Source: Flavobacterium psychrophilum
GTDB taxonomy: Bacteria > Bacteroidota > Bacteroidia > Flavobacteriales > Flavobacteriaceae
NCBI GenBank assembly: GCA_945905915.1
Contig: CAMDQL010000001.1
Coordinates: 17,498-81,497, forward strand
Length of the DNA: 64,000 nt
Reading direction: 5' to 3'
Positions 55,397 through 63,464 of the stretch are shown here, piece by piece; within the stretch, counting starts at the first letter, position 1; every line of letters starts with the position of its first letter. The notes under the pieces were generated by a model that saw only the letters and a list, made by a program, of their open reading frames with translations, ran no database searches and was not told the origin of the DNA. The position numbers were made by a program, and so were the translations under genes.

Positions 55397-55425
55397 AAAA
55401 AAACCTTCGCAATGCGAAGGTTTTT
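55397..55425. terminator. bidirectional terminator between gpmI and the RRM protein gene
   Basis: AAAAAAACCTTCGCA and TGCGAAGGTTTTT form a 13 bp stem with A and T tracts, placed between two converging genes. Confidence 0.88.
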
Positions 55426-55450
55426 CTTTCGTTTTATATTTAAAAATATA

Positions 55451-55786
55451 TTAGTAACGACCTCTTGAGTTGTTATCTCTATCATTAGAGAAACCGCCTC
55501 TACTTCCACCAGCATTACGATCGAAACTTCTTCTTTCGCCTTCTGGTTTTGGTTCAGATTTGTTAACTACGATTTTTCTACCTTCGATAGTTCCACCGTT
55601 TAATTCGTCAATTGCTTTTTGAGCCTCAGCATCATTAGCCATTTCAACAAATCCAAATCCTTTACTTCTTCCAGTAAATTTGTCAGAGATAATTTTAACT
55701 GATTCAACAGTTCCATACTCTTCAAAATAACCTCTTAAATCTGCTTCCTCTACACTGAAAGGAAGACTTCCTACAAAAATGTTCAT
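55451..55786 (-). CDS. RNA-binding protein with one RRM domain
   Basis: Protein of 111 aa. The RRM fills residues 1-78, with RNP2 IFVGSL at residues 3-8 and RNP1 KGFGFVEM in the middle. The C-terminal 30 residues are Arg/Gly/Asp/Asn rich (SRGGFSNDRDNNSRGR). Such single-RRM proteins are common in Bacteroidota, and those studied act as global RNA-binding regulators or in cold adaptation. The gene has its own -7 element and a leader of about 20 nt. Confidence 0.94.
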   Translation of the reverse strand: MNIFVGSLPFSVEEADLRGYFEEYGTVESVKIISDKFTGRSKGFGFVEMANDAEAQKAIDELNGGTIEGRKIVVNKSEPKPEGERRSFDRNAGGSRGGFSNDRDNNSRGRY

Positions 55787-55808
55787 CTATGAAAAATTTA
55801 ATTCGCAA

Positions 55809-55816
55809 CAAAGGTA
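55809..55816 (-). promoter_or_regulatory. -7 element of the RRM protein gene
   Basis: On the minus strand this reads TACCTTTG (TAnnTTTG), 22 nt upstream of the ATG. Confidence 0.55.
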
Positions 55817-56042
55817 GGCTATTTAATGTTGCAAATGCCTTAAACTTTGAAATATTTTCAAAAACAGCGCATTTTACCTAAAAAATTCAAATTCAAAAGG
55901 TTAGTTTTTTAAGAAATTTTTAATACTTGGTGAAATTTTCTAATATCCAATGCAATTTGTTCTATAATCTATGTTGGAATTGAATCATAAAATAGGATAA
56001 TACTAACTCTTGATTAAAGGTTTTGGATGAATTGGTATAAGG

Positions 56043-56080
56043 AAATTTGAATTTGAACTTATAATTGAACTTGAATTTGT
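56043..56080. repeat. intergenic shuffled-word repeat before map
   Basis: Near copies of TTGAATTTGAACTT: AATTTGAATTTGAACTT, AATTGAACTTGAATTTG. It runs straight into the map -7 element. Confidence 0.55.
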
Positions 56081-56087
56081 ATTTTTG
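56080..56087 (+). promoter_or_regulatory. -7 element of map
   Basis: TATTTTTG matches TAnnTTTG, 17 nt upstream of the map ATG. Confidence 0.55.
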
Positions 56088-56104
56088 TACCGAAATTTTG
56101 TATT

Positions 56105-56923
56105 ATGATTATACTTAAAACCCTTGAAGAAATTGAATTGATGCGCGAAAGTGCCTTAATCGTTTCTAAAACACTTGGCATGATTGCTAAGGAAATCAAA
56201 CCGGGTGTTACTACTTTATATTTAGATAAATTAGCAGAAGATTTTATCCGCTCGCATGGAGCAGAGCCTGCGTTTTTAGGCATGTACGGATTTCCAAATT
56301 CGCTTTGCATGAGTCCGAACACACAGGTAGTTCATGGGATTCCAAATGCTCTTCCTTTACAAGAAGGTGATATTATTTCGGTAGATTGTGGTGCTTTGAA
56401 AAACGGATTTTATGGTGATCATGCCTATACTTTTGAAGTGGGAGAAGTGGATTCAGCTGCCAAAAAATTGTTAAAAATCACAAAAGAATCTCTTTACGAA
56501 GGAATTCGTGCTACTAAAGTGGGCAATCGTGTAGAAGATATTGGAAATGCTGTTCAAGTATATTGCGAAGCACAAGGCTATGGCGTTGTGCGTGAGTTGT
56601 GCGGACACGGTTTAGGCAGAAAAATGCACGAAGACCCAGAAGTGCCAAACTACGGAAAACGTGGTCGTGGAAAAAAATTAGTGAACGGAATGGTAATCGC
56701 AATTGAGCCGATGATTAATATGGGGACAAAAAACATTAAGCAACACAAAGACGGTTGGACCATTACCACTGCCGACGGAAAACCGAGTGCGCATTTTGAA
56801 CACGATGTGGCAATTGTAGATGGAAAACCTGAATTATTATCAACCTTTGCCTATATATATGATGCTTTAGGAATAGTAAGTAATGAAGAAGATGGATTGA
56901 GACAAAAACCTTTAGTGATGTAA
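56105..56923 (+). CDS. map: methionine aminopeptidase type I
   Basis: Di-metal enzyme of 272 aa that removes the initiator methionine. Metal ligands appear in ISVDCGALKNGFYGDHAYTF (two aspartates), GHGLGRKMHEDPEVPNYG (histidine), AIEPMINMG (glutamate) and FEHDVAIVDG. NGFYGDHA in place of the more usual DG-x-x-GD is normal variation. It lacks the N-terminal zinc finger of type Ic enzymes. It is followed after 93 bp by a methyltransferase gene. Confidence 0.97.
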   Translation: MIILKTLEEIELMRESALIVSKTLGMIAKEIKPGVTTLYLDKLAEDFIRSHGAEPAFLGMYGFPNSLCMSPNTQVVHGIPNALPLQEGDIISVDCGALKNGFYGDHAYTFEVGEVDSAAKKLLKITKESLYEGIRATKVGNRVEDIGNAVQVYCEAQGYGVVRELCGHGLGRKMHEDPEVPNYGKRGRGKKLVNGMVIAIEPMINMGTKNIKQHKDGWTITTADGKPSAHFEHDVAIVDGKPELLSTFAYIYDALGIVSNEEDGLRQKPLVM

Positions 56924-56934
56924 ATAAAACAAAC

Positions 56935-57012
56935 ACAAATTTCACAGATTTTCACAAATTAAAAGAATTAAGAAAAAAAAATCTGTTAATCTTTGCGAAT
57001 CTCTGTGTAATA
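56935..57012. repeat. intergenic shuffled-word repeat between map and the methyltransferase gene
   Basis: Words such as CACAAATTTCACAGA, TTTTCACAAATTAA, AATCTGTTAATCTTTGCGAAT and CTCTGTGTAA recur in permuted order. I recall similar phrases from many flavobacterial intergenic regions, and no function is known to me. Confidence 0.55.
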
Positions 57013-57016
57013 AAAA

Positions 57017-57781
57017 ATGAAAAAAATATTCAAACTTATATTAAATACCATTCCTCGACCAATATTGATTCGGTTGAGTATTGTGGTGCGTCCTATTTTA
57101 GCTTTTTTGTTAACAGGAAACCGTTTTACCGATCCCATTGATGGAAAAAGTTTTCGAATGTTTTTACCCTACGGATATGGAACGCAACGAAACAACGTTT
57201 TGTCACCCAGTACACTTTCATTAGAAAGACATCGCTTATTGTGGTTGTATTTAAAAAATGAAACCGATTTTTTTACAGCACCAAAAAAAGTATTGCATTT
57301 TGCGCCCGAACAAGAATTTTACAAACGTTTTAAAAAACAATCAAATTTAGAGTATACCACAACCGATTTGTTTTCGCCTTTAGCTGATGTAAAAGCCGAC
57401 ATCTGTAATTTACCTTTTGAAGATAATTCCTATGATATGATTTTGTGCAATCACGTTCTAGAACATATTCCAGACGACACAAAAGCGATGCAAGAATTAT
57501 ATCGCGTTTTAAAACCAGGCGGCATGGGAATCTTTCAAATTCCTCAAGATTTATCAAGAGAAACTACTTTTGCTGATGATTCGATAACCGATCCTAAAGA
57601 ACGTGCGAAAATATTTGGTCAATATGACCACGTTAGGGTTTATGGCAGAGACTACTTTGATAAATTGAGAAGCATTGGTTTTAAAGTAGACGAAGTAAAT
57701 TATACACAAACAATTTCAAGCGATTTAGTTGAAAAATACTGCTTAGCAAAAGGCGAAATTATTCCAGTTTGCTACAAATAA
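57017..57781 (+). CDS. class I SAM-dependent methyltransferase
   Basis: Protein of 254 aa. The C-terminal two thirds form a methyltransferase domain: VLHFAPEQEF near residue 97 takes the place of the usual glycine-rich SAM motif, then DICNLPFEDNSYDMILCNHV, LEHIPDD and LKPGGMGIFQIP. The first 60 residues are hydrophobic and basic (IPRPILIRLSIVVRPILAFL), and may sit on the membrane. The substrate is unknown. It begins 93 bp after map in the same direction. Confidence 0.85.
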   Translation: MKKIFKLILNTIPRPILIRLSIVVRPILAFLLTGNRFTDPIDGKSFRMFLPYGYGTQRNNVLSPSTLSLERHRLLWLYLKNETDFFTAPKKVLHFAPEQEFYKRFKKQSNLEYTTTDLFSPLADVKADICNLPFEDNSYDMILCNHVLEHIPDDTKAMQELYRVLKPGGMGIFQIPQDLSRETTFADDSITDPKERAKIFGQYDHVRVYGRDYFDKLRSIGFKVDEVNYTQTISSDLVEKYCLAKGEIIPVCYK

Positions 57782-57873
57782 ATAAAATAAATAGGTTCCT
57801 TTTTATAAATTAACCCTTGGAGTTGCAGACCTTAAAATTGTTTGCTATTTTTACAAGGATAAAATTTTTTCAA

Positions 57874-59124
57874 ATGAAAAATTATTGGCTCCTTTTTATA
57901 GTACTTTTTTTTTCAATTTCTTTAGTAGCACAATCTGTTGAAGAACAAAATCCGCCGTTTAACATAAAAACAATTTCTTTTGTTCAAAATGGTAGAAATG
58001 TTATTCCGTTTTTTAAATTGGGCGATACATTTGAAATTCAATTTGATGATTTATACAGCGATGAAGCCGATTATTATTACACAATAACGCATTATAATTC
58101 CGATTGGAGTGGTCCGTCAAATTTATCCAAGGCCGAATACTTAACGGGAATGGACAACCAAAGAATAATTACATATCAAAATTCATTCAATACATTACAG
58201 CTTTATTCGCATTACAAGCAAGTATTCCCAAATAAATTCAATCAAATAACTAAAAGTGGTAATTATCTACTTACCGTTTTAAATGATGAAAGTGAAGTTA
58301 TTTTTTCCAGAAAGTTTATTTTATACGAAGAAGAAACTCGAGTGGGACTTATCATTAGAAGATCGCGTGATTTTGAAACTATTGATACAAAACAAAATAT
58401 TGAATTGACCATAAATTATGGCGATAAAATTTTACAAAATCCAATTCAAAATATAAAAGTAACCTTATTTCAAAATGGAAATTGGAAAACTACTATTTCA
58501 GGAATTAAACCACAATATACTTTGGGTTCTGAATTGATTTATAGATACAATAAAGAAACACAATTTTGGGGCGGAAACGAATGCTATACAATTGATAATA
58601 AAATAATCCGAGCCACAAACAATACAGTCTATAAAGTAACTTCAGGTGACAATATTTACAACTCCTATCTTTATACAAATATTCCAAGAAAAAACAGTAT
58701 TTATACTTATTTTCCAGATATTAATGGCAATTTTTTTATTCAAAATGCTAATTCAAACAATCCCGAAACGGAAGCCGATTATACTTGGGTTTATTTTTCT
58801 TTAGACGCACCATTTGCACTAGAAAAAGAACTATTTGTTGTCGGAATGTTTAATAATTATGCTCTTTCTGAAGATTCAAAAATGGAATTCAATTCAACCA
58901 CTAAACGATACGAAAAAGCACTATTATTAAAGCAAGGTTTTACTAATTATCATTATATTTTAGCAGATAAATCTGGGAAAATTGACTTTGAAAATGCAAT
59001 AGATGGAAATCATTTCCAAACCGAAAACAATTACACCGCACTTATTTATTACAGAGCCAATAATGACCGATACGACAGGGTTATAGGAATTGCAAACACC
59101 AATAGTGAAGATATTAAAAATTAA
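57874..59124 (+). CDS. type IX secretion system plug protein (DUF5103)
   Basis: Exported protein of 416 aa with signal peptide (MKNYWLLFIVLFFSISLVAQ). The family marks are PPFNIKTISFVQNGRNVIPF, LGDTFEIQFDDLYSDEADYY, YTITHYNSDW, NQRIITYQNSFNTLQLYSHY and VVGMFNNYALSE. DUF5103 members include the plug that closes the SprA translocon pore of the type IX secretion system in Flavobacterium johnsoniae. It probably sits at the periplasmic face of SprA. I chose the ATG at 57874 because it starts the signal peptide. No other T9SS core gene is adjacent. Confidence 0.88.
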   Translation: MKNYWLLFIVLFFSISLVAQSVEEQNPPFNIKTISFVQNGRNVIPFFKLGDTFEIQFDDLYSDEADYYYTITHYNSDWSGPSNLSKAEYLTGMDNQRIITYQNSFNTLQLYSHYKQVFPNKFNQITKSGNYLLTVLNDESEVIFSRKFILYEEETRVGLIIRRSRDFETIDTKQNIELTINYGDKILQNPIQNIKVTLFQNGNWKTTISGIKPQYTLGSELIYRYNKETQFWGGNECYTIDNKIIRATNNTVYKVTSGDNIYNSYLYTNIPRKNSIYTYFPDINGNFFIQNANSNNPETEADYTWVYFSLDAPFALEKELFVVGMFNNYALSEDSKMEFNSTTKRYEKALLLKQGFTNYHYILADKSGKIDFENAIDGNHFQTENNYTALIYYRANNDRYDRVIGIANTNSEDIKN

Positions 59125-59207
59125 TTCTTAAAAGATTGGAAATAATTGATTTCTATCATTTTACAAAAAAATTAACAATCAATTCTAATAAAATACTATA
59201 ATTTTTG

Positions 59208-59215
59208 TAATTTTG
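59208..59215 (+). promoter_or_regulatory. -7 element of apaG
   Basis: TAATTTTG matches TAnnTTTG, 33 nt upstream of the apaG ATG. Confidence 0.5.
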
Positions 59216-59248
59216 AAAAAGATTACTTTTAAAAAAGATATTTAATAA

Positions 59249-59635
59249 ATGGTAAGCCAAATTACAAGAGGAATAAAGATTTCTGTTTTAACTAGTTTTG
59301 AAGGTACTTACTTTAAAAACTACAAAATTCATTATGCCTTTACCTACCATGTAACAATTGAAAATCAAAGTAAAGATTCTGTTCAGTTAAACTCGCGCCA
59401 TTGGGAAATTTATGATTCACTAAACGACATGGAAATTGTAGATGGTGAAGGAGTTATTGGTAAAAAACCAGTTTTAAAACCCGGAGAAACGCATACTTAT
59501 TCTTCAGGCTGCTTATTATCTTCAGCCATAGGAGCCATGAAAGGTCATTTTAATATGATAAATTTCACTTCTACACGTTGTTTTAAAGTTGAAATTCCTG
59601 CCTTTAAATTAGGAGCACCTTTTGCGCTTAATTAA
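59249..59635 (+). CDS. apaG: ApaG family protein
   Basis: Protein of 128 aa with a single immunoglobulin-like fold. Recognisable parts are YAFTYHVTIENQSKDSVQL, LNSRHWEIYD, the conserved GEGVIGKKPVLKPGETHTYS and MKGHFNMI. ApaG is linked to Co2+/Mg2+ resistance in enterobacteria, but its molecular action is uncertain. It stands alone with its own promoter. Confidence 0.95.
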   Translation: MVSQITRGIKISVLTSFEGTYFKNYKIHYAFTYHVTIENQSKDSVQLNSRHWEIYDSLNDMEIVDGEGVIGKKPVLKPGETHTYSSGCLLSSAIGAMKGHFNMINFTSTRCFKVEIPAFKLGAPFALN

Positions 59636-59696
59636 TTTTATTTTTTCCTTAATACCTAAACGCACTTTTGTTATCGATTATTCAAAATTTACTTTG

Positions 59697-59704
59697 TATT
59701 TTTG
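59697..59704 (+). promoter_or_regulatory. -7 element of pruA
   Basis: TATTTTTG matches TAnnTTTG. The leader to the pruA ATG at 59801 would be about 90 nt. Confidence 0.5.
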
Positions 59705-59800
59705 TAATCGTTTACAATAAACACACAAATTAGCACTCAAAATTGTTTAATTTTCACCCTAAGACGCTGTTCTAAACAAGTGAAACAAAAATAGAAAACC

Positions 59801-61426
59801 ATGTTAAAAGGATTTTTTAATGTCCCAAAAGCGGTTAATGAACCCGTAAAATCATACGCACCTGGTTCTGTAGAAAGAACAAAAGTTGCCGAAACCTATA
59901 AAACCATGTGGAACGCTTATATAGAAGTTCCGCTTTATATTGGTAGCGAAGAAATTAAAACAGGCAATACCAAAAAAATGACAGCCCCGCATGATCACCA
60001 ACATGTAGTGGGAATTTATCATCAAGCCGACAGAGTTTTAGTTGAAAAAGCGATTACTTCTGCATTAGAAGCTCGTAAAAAATGGGCCGCGATGGCTTGG
60101 GAAAACAGAGCTGGTATTTTCTTAAAAGCAGCTGAATTATTAGCAGGGCCATACCGTGCTAAAATCAATGCGGCGACAATGATTGCGCAATCAAAAACCA
60201 TTCACCAAGCCGAAATTGATGCCGCCTGTGAATTAATTGATTTCTTACGTTACAACGTAGAATTCATGACCAAAATATATGCAGACCAACCCGCTTCTAC
60301 TTCAGACATGTGGAATCGTGTTGAATACAGACCTTTAGAAGGTTTTGTGTACGCAATTACACCTTTTAACTTTACCGCTATTGCTGGAAATTTACCTTCA
60401 AGCGCGGCTTTAATGGGGAACGTAGTGATTTGGAAACCAGCTGCAACGCAAGTCTATTCTGCAAATGTAATTATGCAAGTTTTCAAAGAAGCAGGTATGC
60501 CAGACGGTGTTATTAATATGGTAATGGGAGATTCTGGAATGGTTTCTGATGTAGTTTTATCAAATCCGCATTTAGCAGGAGTTCACTTTACAGGTTCAAC
60601 GGGTGTTTTCAATGATATTTGGAAAACTATCGGAACTAATATCGCAACCTATAAAACTTATCCAAGAATCGTGGGTGAAACAGGTGGAAAAGATTTCATC
60701 ATTGCGCATCCATCTGCAAATCCAGTGCAAGTTGCAGTAGGAATTGCTCGTGGCGCTTTTGAATTCCAAGGACAAAAATGTAGTGCCGCTTCTCGTGTAT
60801 ATGTACCACAAAGTTTATGGCCAGCTGTTCAAACTCAATTAGCATCCGATTTAAAATCAATGAAAATGGGTTCGCCAGAAGATATGAGTAATTTTATTAC
60901 AGCGGTTATTTCAGAAGCTTCCTTTGACAAATTAGCACGTTACATTGACCAAGCTAAAAAAGACAGCGATGCCGAAGTAATCATGGGCGGAAATTATGAT
61001 AAATCAAAAGGTTATTTCATTGAACCTACGGTTATCTTAACTTCAAATCCAAAATACGCAACAATGGAAACTGAATTATTCGGACCAGTAGTTACGATTT
61101 ATGTGTATGAAGATGCTAAATGGTCTGAAACATTGAAATTAGTTGACGAAACTTCAGAATACGCTTTAACCGGTGCGGTATTTAGCCAATGTCGTTATGC
61201 GGTGGAAGAAGCAACCGTTGCGTTACAAAATGCTGCAGGAAACTTCTACATCAACGACAAACCAACAGGCGCTGTGGTTGGTATGCAACCCTTTGGAGGC
61301 GCAAGAGGTTCAGGAACTAACGATAAAGCGGGTTCAGCACAAAACTTATTGCGTTGGGCTTCTGTTAGAACAATCAAAGAAACATTTGTAACACCAGAAG
61401 ATTATAAATATCCGTTTTTAGGATAG
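59801..61426 (+). CDS. pruA: L-glutamate gamma-semialdehyde (1-pyrroline-5-carboxylate) dehydrogenase
   Basis: Aldehyde dehydrogenase of 541 aa for the second step of proline breakdown, giving glutamate and NADH. The catalytic glutamate is in IVGETGGKDF near residue 288 and the catalytic cysteine in FQGQKCSAASR near 326. ITPFNFTAIAGNLPSSAAL is the expected NAD-binding region. It is the single-domain form, without a fused proline dehydrogenase, and no putA-like gene is present in the window. A long leader precedes it. Confidence 0.96.
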   Translation: MLKGFFNVPKAVNEPVKSYAPGSVERTKVAETYKTMWNAYIEVPLYIGSEEIKTGNTKKMTAPHDHQHVVGIYHQADRVLVEKAITSALEARKKWAAMAWENRAGIFLKAAELLAGPYRAKINAATMIAQSKTIHQAEIDAACELIDFLRYNVEFMTKIYADQPASTSDMWNRVEYRPLEGFVYAITPFNFTAIAGNLPSSAALMGNVVIWKPAATQVYSANVIMQVFKEAGMPDGVINMVMGDSGMVSDVVLSNPHLAGVHFTGSTGVFNDIWKTIGTNIATYKTYPRIVGETGGKDFIIAHPSANPVQVAVGIARGAFEFQGQKCSAASRVYVPQSLWPAVQTQLASDLKSMKMGSPEDMSNFITAVISEASFDKLARYIDQAKKDSDAEVIMGGNYDKSKGYFIEPTVILTSNPKYATMETELFGPVVTIYVYEDAKWSETLKLVDETSEYALTGAVFSQCRYAVEEATVALQNAAGNFYINDKPTGAVVGMQPFGGARGSGTNDKAGSAQNLLRWASVRTIKETFVTPEDYKYPFLG

Positions 61427-61430
61427 TTCC

Positions 61431-61462
61431 AAGTACGAGTTTAGAAGTTCGAAGTACAAAAT
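61431..61462. repeat. intergenic shuffled-word repeat after pruA
   Basis: Permuted copies of GAAGTTCGAAGTACAAA: CAAGTACGAG, TTTAGAAGTTCGAAGTACAAAA. It is followed by the terminator and by a second short direct repeat, CACCCATCACCT, twice in 61515-61542. Confidence 0.5.
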
Positions 61463-61465
61463 AAG

Positions 61466-61499
61466 AAACCCGATTTTCATTTGAGAATCGGGTTTTGTT
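61466..61499. terminator. bidirectional terminator between pruA and rsmG
   Basis: AAACCCGATT and AATCGGGTTT form a 10 bp stem with a 10 nt loop and flanking A and T tracts between two converging genes. Confidence 0.85.
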
Positions 61500-61548
61500 T
61501 TATATTATTTTTCCTTTCACCCATCACCTAACACCCATCACCTCAAAA

Positions 61549-62178
61549 CTATTTCTTATACTTCAACGGCAAATGCACCACCTTCTTCGTCTCAAAAAAT
61601 TCATCGGTAAAGAAATCCGACAAATTATATTGTGTAGCTTTTGGGAACGCTGTCAATTCTTCGGTTAAATCACCGCCTTTTAAGTATAAAATTCCGTTGG
61701 CTAATTCGTGGTGTTGCTTTTTAGCCACTTTGTCTTCCACCCAATTCACAAAATCGGGCATATTGGTTACGGCGCGACTTACGATGAAATCAAATTCTTG
61801 CTTCACTAATTCGGCACGTTTTTGTTCAGCTTTAACATTTTTCAATCCTAACCCAGCAACAACTTCATTGACTACTTTTATTTTTTTAGCAATAACATCA
61901 ATCAAATAAAAATCAACTTCAGGATGTAAAATAGCCAAGGGAATTCCAGGAAAACCGCCACCAGTTCCCACATCCATAATTCTAGACCCAGGACGAAATT
62001 CGATAATTTTTGCAATCCCTAATGAATGTAAAACGTGACGTGTGTATAATTCATCAATATCTTTTCTTGAAATGACATTAATTTTTGCGTTCCAATCTTC
62101 ATATAGCGATTGCAATTTTTTAAACTGAAGTATTTGAATTTCAGTTAAATTAGGAAATTGACTTAAAATGGCTTCCAT
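61549..62178 (-). CDS. rsmG: 16S rRNA (guanine-527-N7)-methyltransferase
   Basis: GidB/RsmG enzyme of 209 aa. The SAM motif IMDVGTGGGFPGIPLAI lies near residue 66, with NVISRKDIDELYTRHVLHSL upstream and FIVSRAVTNMPDF downstream. It is a conserved rRNA modification enzyme; loss of it gives low-level streptomycin resistance in several bacteria. It is a single gene with its own -7 element. Confidence 0.96.
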   Translation of the reverse strand: MEAILSQFPNLTEIQILQFKKLQSLYEDWNAKINVISRKDIDELYTRHVLHSLGIAKIIEFRPGSRIMDVGTGGGFPGIPLAILHPEVDFYLIDVIAKKIKVVNEVVAGLGLKNVKAEQKRAELVKQEFDFIVSRAVTNMPDFVNWVEDKVAKKQHHELANGILYLKGGDLTEELTAFPKATQYNLSDFFTDEFFETKKVVHLPLKYKK

Positions 62179-62193
62179 TCGTTAAATTTTCCA

Positions 62194-62201
62194 CAAAAAT
62201 A
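62194..62201 (-). promoter_or_regulatory. -7 element of rsmG
   Basis: On the minus strand this reads TATTTTTG (TAnnTTTG), 15 nt upstream of the rsmG ATG. Confidence 0.55.
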
Positions 62202-62256
62202 CGTTTTTTGGTTAATAAAAAGTATGGAATATCATAAATGAAAAAATTATAATATT

Positions 62257-62264
62257 TATCTTTG
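62257..62264 (+). promoter_or_regulatory. -7 element of the fatty acid desaturase gene
   Basis: TATCTTTG matches TAnnTTTG, 21 nt upstream of the ATG. Confidence 0.55.
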
Positions 62265-62285
62265 ACAAAACTTGAATTTTAAAAT

Positions 62286-63380
62286 ATGGATACAGCAACA
62301 CCTGTTTTTTCGAAAGACGACAATCTAAAATTCTTTAGAACCCTAAATAAAAGAGTCAACGATTATTTTAAAGAAAATAAACTAGATAAAACTGGAAATT
62401 GGAAACTTCACGTAAAGACCATTGTAATGTTTGGTCTTTTCCTAACTCCTTATTTCTTTTTATTAGCAATGGATATGCCGTTTTGGACTTATTTATTGCT
62501 TAATGTAGTAATCGGCATTGGAATGGCAGGCGTAGGAATGAACGTAATGCACGATGGTAATCACGGCGCCTATTCCACCAAATCTTGGGTAAACAAATTA
62601 ATGGGCGGAAGTATTTATATTTTAGCTGGAAATGTTTACAACTGGCAAGTGCAGCACAATGTGTTACACCACACCTATACAAATATTATTGGTCATGATG
62701 AAGATTTAGAAGCAGGAAGGATATTGCGTTTTTCAAAAACAGCTAAATGGTACAGTCATCATAGATTCCAACATTATTATTCGGTTTTCTTATATGGATT
62801 ATTAACGTTTAACTGGGCTATCACAACTGATTTCCTTCAAATGAAACGCTATTTAAAAAGAAATTTATCCTATGGCGAATTCAAAAAACCAACAATACTT
62901 TGGACAACATTAGTAATTACAAAAGTAATTTACTTTTCAATTTGGTTAGTTTTACCAATGGTTTTAGGAATTACTTGGTGGAAAGTTTTATTAGGTTTCG
63001 TTGTAATGCACTACACGGCTGGTGTGATTTTGAGTGTCGTTTTCCAATTAGCTCACGTGGTGGAAGACACCATTAATCCGTTACCAGATGAAAGCGGAGA
63101 AATTGAAAATACTTGGGCAATTCATCAATTGTTCACTACGGCAAACTTTGCACCTAAAAACTGGATTATAAATTATTATACAGGAGGATTAAATCATCAA
63201 ATAGAACACCATATTTTTCCTAATATTAGTCACGTTCATTATAAAAAAATTGCAGAGATTGTAAAACAAACAGCTGCTGAATGTAATTTGCCATATCACG
63301 AGTTTAAAACAACCCGCGCGGCAATTGCTTCTCACTTTAAACATTTGAGAGAATTAGGAAGAAAACCACAATTAGCATAA
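62286..63380 (+). CDS. membrane fatty acid desaturase
   Basis: Integral membrane di-iron desaturase of 364 aa. The three histidine boxes are visible: HDGNHGAYS, HNVLHHTYTN and HQIEHHIFPNISHVHY, with hydrophobic segments between them. The final QIEHH box, with Gln in place of the first His, is typical of front-end and omega-type acyl desaturases. It probably introduces a double bond into membrane acyl chains. It is divergent from rsmG and is followed by an aminotransferase gene after 84 bp. Confidence 0.92.
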   Translation: MDTATPVFSKDDNLKFFRTLNKRVNDYFKENKLDKTGNWKLHVKTIVMFGLFLTPYFFLLAMDMPFWTYLLLNVVIGIGMAGVGMNVMHDGNHGAYSTKSWVNKLMGGSIYILAGNVYNWQVQHNVLHHTYTNIIGHDEDLEAGRILRFSKTAKWYSHHRFQHYYSVFLYGLLTFNWAITTDFLQMKRYLKRNLSYGEFKKPTILWTTLVITKVIYFSIWLVLPMVLGITWWKVLLGFVVMHYTAGVILSVVFQLAHVVEDTINPLPDESGEIENTWAIHQLFTTANFAPKNWIINYYTGGLNHQIEHHIFPNISHVHYKKIAEIVKQTAAECNLPYHEFKTTRAAIASHFKHLRELGRKPQLA

Positions 63381-63382
63381 GA

Positions 63383-63432
63383 TTAACGATTTAGGAATTA
63401 AGATTTTTGATTTAAAAACTTGATTCAAGTCA
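63383..63432. repeat. intergenic shuffled-word repeat before the aminotransferase gene
   Basis: Permuted copies of GATTTAGGAATTAAGATT and GATTTAAAAACTTGATTC follow the desaturase stop codon. The pattern is weak. Confidence 0.35.
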
Positions 63433-63464
63433 TTTCATTTTTTAGAATAAACAAACACACAACT

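Larger units (their letters stand above)
55787..56104. other. divergent intergenic region between the RRM gene and map
   Basis: This 318 bp gap contains the RRM -7 element (55809-55816), the map -7 element (56080-56087) and a shuffled-word stretch (56043-56080). The centre is AT-rich with no open frame or RNA structure that I can support. Confidence 0.6.
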
